Assembly (NCBI RefSeq): GCF_947378715.1
Contig: NZ_CANCLE010000175.1
Span: 1 to 7,402, forward strand
Reading direction: 5' to 3'
DNA: 7,402 bases
DNA from: Phenylobacterium aquaticum
GTDB taxonomy: Bacteria > Pseudomonadota > Alphaproteobacteria > Caulobacterales > Caulobacteraceae
This document shows positions 1 to 4,116 of the stretch, piece after piece. The notes under the pieces were generated by a model. It was not told where the DNA came from. It was given only the letters and a program-made list of their open reading frames with translations, and did no database searches. A program made the position numbers and the translations under genes. Every line of letters begins with the position of its first letter. Within the stretch, counting starts at the first letter, position 1.

Positions 1-39
1 CACCCTTGTGTCGATAACCGGCCGCGCAACCAGATACGC

Positions 40-873
40 CTAACCCACCTCCGCCGTCATGGCCTGGGCGCCGTCGCAGCGGATCGCCTGGAAGGCGCCT
101 GTCGCGGTATCGCCGGTCAGGCGCACCGGCTGGTCCACGAAGATCGGAGCCACGGCGCGGAACGAGAACCGGGTGAGCGGCCGCTTTAGCCTGTGGGTGG
201 CGTGGGCGTGGAGCTTCGCCGCCGTGAAGGGGCCGTGGACCACCAGGTCGGGATAGCCCTCCTCGCCTTGCGCATAGGGCTGGTCATAGTGGATCCGGTG
301 GCTGTTGAAGGTCACCGCCGAGAACCGGAACAGCCGCACGGTGTCCGGGCTCCAGGCCTCGTCGTCCGGGCCTGCGTCCTGGGCGACCGGAACCAGGGCC
401 GCCGTCGCCTCCCCCGCGCCGCGATAGACGATGGTCTGTTGCTCGCGCACGCAGGGCCCCGCCCCTTGCGAGATCACCCGCTCGACCTCGACGAACACCA
501 GGTCGCCGGTGCGTCCCGAACGGTGCTTCACATCAAGGATGGTCGAGACCATCTCCGCGCGCTCACCCAGGACCAAGGGCGCGGCGAAGGTCATGGCGGA
601 CGCGGCGAACATGCGCCGGGGCAAGGTGACCGGCGGCAGGAATCCGCCGCGCTTGGGGTGACCATCCGGCCCGATCTCGCTGTTGGGGAAGACCGGCAGG
701 AAGAAAGCCCAGTGGGCCAGGGGCGGCAGGACCTGCTCGACGTCCAGCCCCGCGCCGACGGCGGCGGCGAAGCGGCGCAGGGCGTCTGCGTCCAGCACCT
801 CGGCGCGACGCTCCTCGCGACCGATCCAGCCGCGCCAATTCTCGATGAGGCCTTGGTCCAGGGTCTCGCTCAC
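40..873 (-). CDS. FAS1-like / MaoC-family acyl-CoA dehydratase (HTD2-type, double hotdog)
   Basis: Predicted 277-residue cytoplasmic hydratase/dehydratase of the HTD2 / mesaconyl-C4-CoA hydratase-like family, which adds or removes water across a double bond in acyl-thioesters. The length fits two fused hotdog folds: an N-terminal FAS1-like dehydratase half (about residues 10-140) and a C-terminal MaoC-like half. The best signature is in the C-terminal half: FSAVTFNSHRIHYD (about 184-197) followed by YPDLVVHGP (about 207-215). In an eyeball alignment to PhaJ-type R-hydratases the catalytic His is retained (HYD), while the Asp position carries Asn, which I recall as usual in this subfamily. The frame stays open upstream to 990, but that extension would translate a palindromic repeat. 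I therefore chose the GTG at 873, preceded by GGAGAG at 5-nt spacing. The gene stands alone, 189 bp downstream of the DUF2188 gene. The acyl-CoA substrate cannot be read from the sequence. Confidence 0.85.
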   Translation of the reverse strand: MSETLDQGLIENWRGWIGREERRAEVLDADALRRFAAAVGAGLDVEQVLPPLAHWAFFLPVFPNSEIGPDGHPKRGGFLPPVTLPRRMFAASAMTFAAPLVLGERAEMVSTILDVKHRSGRTGDLVFVEVERVISQGAGPCVREQQTIVYRGAGEATAALVPVAQDAGPDDEAWSPDTVRLFRFSAVTFNSHRIHYDQPYAQGEEGYPDLVVHGPFTAAKLHAHATHRLKRPLTRFSFRAVAPIFVDQPVRLTGDTATGAFQAIRCDGAQAMTAEVG

Positions 874-894
874 GGCCGCTCTCCAGTTTGGCGC

Positions 895-1010
895 TAGAGC
901 CCTTCCCTGTTTGGCTGAACCAACCAGACAGGAAGAGAAGGGCTCTAAATCAAGACGTTGGAGCATTTCCTGATCCGAAAAGTGCGTCACACTTTTCGGG
1001 AAATGCTCCA
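895..1010. repeat. Composite intergenic palindrome: two adjacent hairpins
   Basis: Two imperfect palindromes are joined by an 11-nt AT-rich linker (948-958). Hairpin 1 spans 895-947: a perfect 10-bp outer stem (tagagccctt / aagggctcta) and an inner stem 906-914 / 924-932 with one G-T wobble. Hairpin 2 spans 959-1010: a perfect 12-bp outer stem (tggagcatttcc / ggaaatgctcca), an inner 10-bp stem ccgaaaagtg / cacttttcgg (the two stems share position 999), a 4-nt bulge tgat on the left arm and a 5-nt loop. Both units share the outward motif (t)(a/g)gagc. From general knowledge, similar bipartite palindromes are dispersed in alphaproteobacterial genomes. Family membership here is inferred, since only one copy is in the window. 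It lies immediately upstream of the dehydratase start, within the interval after the DUF2188 gene, so it could act as a terminator or an mRNA processing site. Confidence 0.8.
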
Positions 1011-1033
1011 GGCGACTGAATGGCGGTCTTTGC

Positions 1034-1052
1034 GCGCGGAGGCAAACCGCGC
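1034..1052 (-). terminator. Weak GC hairpin just after the DUF2188 gene
   Basis: A 6-bp stem, gcgcgg (1034-1039) / ccgcgc (1047-1052), with a 7-nt loop lies 10 nt downstream of the DUF2188 stop codon on the minus strand. No T-tract follows. It could help end that transcript, but GC-rich DNA produces such hairpins easily. Together with the composite palindrome it makes the gap between the two minus-strand genes highly structured. Confidence 0.25.
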
Positions 1053-1062
1053 GGCGCGGAAA

Positions 1063-1302
1063 TCAGCCGATGACGTCAGTCTCGGGGCGATCGTGGCCGT
1101 CGGCATGCTCGGTCAGCCAGACGCCGTTCTCGTCCTCGTACTGGATTTCCTCGGTCGCGCCGGGGACCCGCTGCTCGCGGGCCACGCGGCGGGCGCGGGT
1201 CAGGGCCGCAGCCCGGGTCGGAAAGGTCTCGGAATAGACCCCGCTGGAGCGATAGGCCCAGCCGCCGTCATGTTCGACGACCTGATAGACGACATGAGAC
1301 AT
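1063..1302 (-). CDS. Small DUF2188-like protein
   Basis: Predicted 79-residue soluble protein with no signal peptide or membrane segment. The core YQVVEHDGGWAYRSSG (residues 6-21), then a helix rich in Ala and Arg (about 29-45) and a final strand EEIQYEDENGVW (about 51-62), follows the DUF2188 pattern: a His-x-Gly-Gly-Trp strand, an Ala-rich helix with the sense of 'split and reverse', and a closing strand. The biochemical role of that family is unknown to me. The frame is open further upstream to 1497, but the ATG at 1302 was chosen because AGGAGAA precedes it at 5-nt spacing and because the upstream residues are Arg/Pro-rich shadow sequence running into the reductase gene. The tail is acidic (EHADGHDRPETD). 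It is flanked by hairpins on both sides, so it is probably transcribed alone. Confidence 0.75.
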   Translation of the reverse strand: MSHVVYQVVEHDGGWAYRSSGVYSETFPTRAAALTRARRVAREQRVPGATEEIQYEDENGVWLTEHADGHDRPETDVIG

Positions 1303-1345
1303 GGGAGTTCTCCTGGGGGCGGATCGCGGGTCGGCCGGGAGTCTC

Positions 1346-1386
1346 CGCCCTCGGGACGATCGCGTCAAAGCGAAATCCCGAGGGCG
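1346..1386. terminator. Perfect 11-bp inverted repeat after the aldo/keto reductase gene
   Basis: cgccctcggga (1346-1356) pairs perfectly with tcccgagggcg (1376-1386). Inside the 19-nt loop an extra 4-bp stem, tcgc (1360-1363) / gcga (1370-1373), can form. It lies 13 nt beyond the stop codon of the reductase on the minus strand and 43 nt upstream of the DUF2188 start. It probably marks the 3' end of the glyoxalase-reductase transcript. No T-run follows on either strand, so termination would not be of the classic intrinsic kind. It may instead protect the 3' end of the mRNA. Confidence 0.5.
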
Positions 1387-1399
1387 TGGGTCCTTTGCG

Positions 1400-2224
1400 T
1401 CAGCCGAACGCGGCGGGATCAGGGCCGATGCGGCCGGCGCCGTCCAGGCCGGCGATCGCCGCCATGTCCTGCGCGCTGAGTTCGAAGCCGAACACATCCA
1501 GGTTCTCGGCGATGCGCGACGGCGTCACCGACTTGGGGATCACGATCAGGCCCAGCTGGACATGCCAGCGGATCACCACCTGGGCGGCGGTCTTGCCGTG
1601 GCGGGCGGCGATGGCGACCAGGGTCGGATCGTCCAGGGTCTTGCCCTGGCCCAGCGGGCTCCAGCTCTCGGTGAGGATGCCCTTGGCCGCATGGAAGCCG
1701 CGCAAGTCCGCCTGCTGGAAGCGCGGGTGCAGCTCGATCTGGTTCACCGCCGGGGTGACGCCGGTCTCGCCGATGATCCGCTCCAGGTGGGGAATGGCGA
1801 AGTTGGAGACGCCGATCGACTTGGCGCGCCCCTCCTCCTTGAGCCGGACCAGGGCCTTCCAGCTGTCGAGATAGAGGTCCTGGGTCGGGGCCGGCCAGTG
1901 GATCAGGTAGAGGTCCACAAAGTCCAGGCCCAGCCGGCCCAGGCTCTTGTCAAAGGCGGCCAGAGCCGCGTCGAAGCCCTGGTTCTCGTTCCACAGCTTG
2001 GTGGTGATGAACACCGCGTCGCGGGCCAGGCCGGAGCGGCGGAAGCCCTCGCCCACGCCCTTCTCGTTACGATAGACCGCTGCGGTGTCGACGGCGCGAT
2101 AGCCGGCGGCGAGCGCGACCTCGACCGTGTCGGCGGTGGTGTCGGCCGGGGTCTGCCAGACGCCCAGCCCCACCTGGGGAAGCGCGCGGCCGTCGTTCAG
2201 GGTCAGATAGGTCTGGTCGGTCAT
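1400..2224 (-). CDS. Aldo/keto reductase, 2,5-diketo-D-gluconate reductase (DkgA/DkgB) type
   Basis: Predicted 274-residue cytoplasmic NADPH-dependent carbonyl reductase with the AKR (TIM-barrel) fold. The catalytic tetrad is complete: D46 (AVDTAAVY), Y51, K76 (ITTKLWN) and H109 (YLIHWP). The family signature GVSNF is present. The C-terminal cofactor loop IPKSVTPSRIAENL (from about 229, with K231, S232, R237) fits binding of the 2'-phosphate of NADPH. Length and the ending GRIGPDPAAFG are typical of DkgA-like enzymes, which reduce small ketoaldehydes including methylglyoxal and 2,5-diketo-D-gluconate. The start is uncertain. The ATG at 2224 has a weak GGTGA ribosome site and lies 5 nt after the glyoxalase stop. 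A GTG at 2233 would overlap that stop as GTGA and add three residues. The tight spacing implies co-transcription and translational coupling with the glyoxalase gene. The exact substrate is inferred, not visible. Confidence 0.93.
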   Translation of the reverse strand: MTDQTYLTLNDGRALPQVGLGVWQTPADTTADTVEVALAAGYRAVDTAAVYRNEKGVGEGFRRSGLARDAVFITTKLWNENQGFDAALAAFDKSLGRLGLDFVDLYLIHWPAPTQDLYLDSWKALVRLKEEGRAKSIGVSNFAIPHLERIIGETGVTPAVNQIELHPRFQQADLRGFHAAKGILTESWSPLGQGKTLDDPTLVAIAARHGKTAAQVVIRWHVQLGLIVIPKSVTPSRIAENLDVFGFELSAQDMAAIAGLDGAGRIGPDPAAFG

Positions 2225-2229
2225 GCGGG

Positions 2230-2670
2230 TCACCAGGCGCCGGTGTTGGTCATCGAGACCCAGGGCTCAGCCGGGGCGAGCGCGGGACCGGCCTGAAGCA
2301 GCTCCACCGAGATGCCGTCGGGCGAGCGGACAAAGGCCATATGGCCGTCGCGGGGCGGACGGTTGATGGTCACGCCGCCGGCCTGCAGCCGGGCGCAGGT
2401 CTCGTAGATGTCGTCCACGGCATAGGCCAGGTGGCCGAAATTGCGGCCGCCCTTATAGTCCTCAGGGTCCCAGTTGTAGGTCAGCTCGACCATCGGGGCC
2501 TTGGCGGCCCTGGCGTGCTCCTCGTCACCCGGCGCGCAAAGGAAGACCAGGGTGAAACGGCCCCCGGCGTTCTCAACCCGGCTGACTTCGGTCAGGCCCA
2601 GCTTGGCGCAATAGAAGTCGAGGGAGGCGTCCAGATCGGTCACGCGGACCATGGTGTGCAGGTATTTCAT
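2230..2670 (-). CDS. gloA: Lactoylglutathione lyase (glyoxalase I, VOC superfamily)
   Basis: Predicted 146-residue glyoxalase I, which isomerises the methylglyoxal-glutathione hemithioacetal to S-lactoylglutathione in the cytoplasm. The sequence follows E. coli GloA closely: start MKYLHTMVRVTDLDASLDFY, then VELTYNW, GHLAYAVDD and SPDGISVELLQ. The four metal ligands of GloA (H5, E56, H74, E122) align by eye with H5, E62, H80 and E123, so the metal site appears intact. The short form without the long insertions of the zinc enzymes suggests nickel or cobalt activation. Relative to GloA it has a short insert around residues 48-58 (EEHARAAKA) and a tail ending PWVSMTNTGAW, which I recall from alphaproteobacterial homologues. 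The ATG at 2670 is preceded by GAGAGGAG at 9 nt. It is the first gene of a two-gene operon with the aldo/keto reductase, and its leader is unusually structured. Confidence 0.95.
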   Translation of the reverse strand: MKYLHTMVRVTDLDASLDFYCAKLGLTEVSRVENAGGRFTLVFLCAPGDEEHARAAKAPMVELTYNWDPEDYKGGRNFGHLAYAVDDIYETCARLQAGGVTINRPPRDGHMAFVRSPDGISVELLQAGPALAPAEPWVSMTNTGAW

Positions 2671-2694
2671 CGGCTCTGGCTCCTCTCGAGTCCC

Positions 2695-2727
2695 AAAAAA
2701 GGCGGGTCGAATCACAAAAAAGGCGGG
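2695..2727. repeat. 12-bp direct repeat, 21-bp period, in the glyoxalase leader
   Basis: aaaaaaggcggg occurs at 2695-2706 and again at 2716-2727, 21 bp apart (two helical turns), in otherwise GC-rich sequence. Read in the glyoxalase direction each copy is cccgcctttttt. The upstream copy forms the 3' arm and T-tract of a terminator-like hairpin. The repeat could be a tandem protein-binding site, a duplicated terminator tail, or a product of slippage or duplication. Confidence 0.6.
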
Positions 2728-2748
2728 CTCCCCGCGATGGGGCCCCGC
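2716..2748 (-). terminator. Terminator-like hairpin with T6 tract upstream of gloA (possible attenuator)
   Basis: On the minus strand gcggg (2748-2744) pairs with cccgc (2727-2723) and cccc (2742-2739) with gggg (2733-2730) around the loop atcgc. One C and then TTTTTT (2721-2716) follow. This has the form of an intrinsic terminator. It lies 46 nt upstream of the glyoxalase start, and no minus-strand gene is visible upstream for it to terminate. A transcript starting further upstream would meet it in the leader, so attenuation or read-through control of gloA and the reductase is possible. Alternatively the promoter lies downstream of it and it blocks stray transcription from the divergent region. 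Function is inferred from structure only. Confidence 0.45.
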
Positions 2749-2809
2749 GCAAGACCGTACCGTCGAAATGCGGCCTTCGGGGCACAATAGCCGCCTGTCA
2801 CGCTTCCTG

Positions 2810-2835
2810 TCCGCGATTTCATTTGTGTTCGCGGA
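2810..2835. promoter_or_regulatory. Candidate operator: 7-bp inverted repeat in the divergent intergenic region
   Basis: tccgcga (2810-2816) and tcgcgga (2829-2835) form a perfect inverted repeat with an AT-richer 12-bp spacer and arm centres 19 bp apart, a geometry compatible with a dimeric repressor. It sits about 108 bp upstream of the adaptor start and 140 bp upstream of the glyoxalase start. RND operons are often controlled by TetR- or MarR-type repressors, but no regulator gene is in the window. A repeat of this size can occur by chance in GC-rich DNA. I could not assign promoter boxes for either direction. Confidence 0.25.
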
Positions 2836-2942
2836 TCGGTGGCATCAGAAGCCCCATCAACCTATCTGCATGAAGTTGGGGAACGATCGCGCGCGCCTGC
2901 GTGCCGGTCGATAAGCGATTGTCGCGCTGGGGAAACGACGGG

Positions 2943-4019
2943 ATGCGTCTGAAGTCATCTTATGTGGTCGCGATTGGCATCGTCCTGTTCGTGGCCTTGC
3001 TGTTCGCTGTGGGAAGCCTCTCTGGCGGCAAGGCGTCGAAGGCCGACCCCAAGGCGACCGCTGCGGCGACCAAGGCCGCCGGCCCGCCGAGCGTCCAGGT
3101 CCAGATCACCCCTGAGACCCTGCATGCCTACACCATCACCATCCGGGGCCGCACCGAGGCGGCGCGCAGCGTCGTGGTCCGCTCCGAGACCGCCGGCACG
3201 GTGGCCGCCGTCCCCTCGGTCGAAGGCAGCTTCGTCCGCAAGGGCGCGATCCTGTGCAAGCTGAACGTCGACGCCCGCCAGGCGGCGGCGGATCAGGCCC
3301 GCGCCCAGGTCCGCGCCCAGTTGCTGACCCAACAGGCCTCGGTTGAGCTGGCCCGCAAGGGCTATCGCTCCCAGACCCAGGTGCTGCAGGCCCAGGCCGC
3401 CCTCGACAACGCCCAGGCCGTGCAGCGCCAGGCCGAGGTCGCCCTGGAGCAGATGAACATCCGCGCGCCCTTCGACGGGGTGTTCGACAAGCGCGACGCC
3501 GAGATCGGCGCCTATCTGTCCCCGGGCCAGTCCTGCGGCACCATGATCGAACTCGACCCGATCCTGATCGTCGGCGACCTGCCGGAGACCGAGACCGGCC
3601 GTCTGCGGGTCGGCGCGGCGGGGTCCGCCCTGCTGCTGTCGGGGGAGACCCTGACGGGCCATGTCCGCTATCTGTCGCGGGAGGCCGACGCCCAGACCCG
3701 GACCTATCATATCGAGGTCACGGCCCGGAATCCGGGACTCAAGATCCGCTCGGGCCTGTCTGCCACGGTGAAGATCGAAGCCGGCCAGGGCCCCGCCCAC
3801 ATGGTGCCGGTATCGGCCCTGGTGCTCGACGCCGCCGGCCGCCAGGGCGTGCGCTTCGTCCAGCCGGACAATGTCGTCGCCTTCGCGCCGGTCACGGTGA
3901 TCGAGGAGACGCCCAGGGGCGTCTGGGTCTCCGGCCTGCACGGCCAGGTCCAGGTGATCACCGTCGGCCAGTCCTATGTGGCCGAAGGCCAGAAGGTCCG
4001 CATCGGCGCGAGCCACTAA
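2943..4019 (+). CDS. RND efflux periplasmic adaptor (membrane fusion protein, HlyD/AcrA family)
   Basis: Predicted 358-residue adaptor linking an inner-membrane RND pump to an outer-membrane channel. Residues 7-25 (YVVAIGIVLFVALLFAVGS) form an N-terminal membrane anchor. No lipobox Cys follows, so it is anchored by the helix and not by lipid. An Ala/Lys-rich linker (about 28-48) leads to the first lipoyl half (about 78-110, SETAGTVAAVPSVEGSFVRK). Then come an Ala/Gln-rich alpha-hairpin (about 111-170), the second lipoyl half (about 171-205, MNIRAPFDGVFDKRDAEIGA), a beta-barrel (about 206-280) and a membrane-proximal domain (about 285-355). The hairpin is short compared with AcrA. Cys105 and Cys198 sit in the two lipoyl halves. 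The ATG at 2943 was preferred to a GTG at 2901 because GGGGAAA lies upstream of the ATG, the GTG lacks a ribosome site, and starting there would put a charged 14-residue extension before the anchor. It is the first gene of an operon with the permease 97 bp downstream. Confidence 0.95.
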   Translation: MRLKSSYVVAIGIVLFVALLFAVGSLSGGKASKADPKATAAATKAAGPPSVQVQITPETLHAYTITIRGRTEAARSVVVRSETAGTVAAVPSVEGSFVRKGAILCKLNVDARQAAADQARAQVRAQLLTQQASVELARKGYRSQTQVLQAQAALDNAQAVQRQAEVALEQMNIRAPFDGVFDKRDAEIGAYLSPGQSCGTMIELDPILIVGDLPETETGRLRVGAAGSALLLSGETLTGHVRYLSREADAQTRTYHIEVTARNPGLKIRSGLSATVKIEAGQGPAHMVPVSALVLDAAGRQGVRFVQPDNVVAFAPVTVIEETPRGVWVSGLHGQVQVITVGQSYVAEGQKVRIGASH

Positions 4020-4030
4020 GAGGCGTCGGC

Positions 4031-4096
4031 GCCCCGCTGGGGCCTGAACGACGCATGAGCTAGAATTGTCGAGACTGCGGGCCCCGGCGTCCGCAG
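4031..4096 (+). promoter_or_regulatory. Two small hairpins in the adaptor-permease gap
   Basis: The 97-bp gap between the two efflux genes holds a tight hairpin, gcccc (4031-4035) / ggggc (4039-4043) with a 3-nt loop, and a second one, ctgcgg (4075-4080) / ccgcag (4091-4096), extendable by one G-T and one G-C pair. The second ends 6 nt before the GGGAGG ribosome site of the permease. Neither has a T-tract, so read-through is expected. They could affect mRNA stability or the adaptor-to-permease ratio. This is inference from structure only. Confidence 0.3.
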
Positions 4097-4116
4097 ATCT
4101 CCGGGAGGCGAAGACC

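Noticed and set aside
2..43. Plus-strand frame ending TLVSITGRATRYA at a TAA (41-43)
   Set aside because: It could be the tail of a convergent gene overlapping the dehydratase stop, but 13 residues with no recognisable family pattern are not enough. The 39 bases before the dehydratase stop hold nothing else I can support.
874..990. N-terminal extension of the dehydratase to an ATG-like start at 990
   Set aside because: The extra 39 residues are translated from the composite palindrome, while the GTG at 873 has a good ribosome site and gives the normal family start.
193..2296. Plus-strand open frames of 234 and 331 codons (193-897 and 1301-2296)
   Set aside because: Both lie antisense to genes with clear family signatures (dehydratase, aldo/keto reductase) and show biased shadow composition. 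The second also runs through the DUF2188 start and the 1346-1386 hairpin.
4055..4063. ATG-AGC-TAG minimal reading frame in the adaptor-permease gap
   Set aside because: Two codons without a ribosome site; a chance occurrence.
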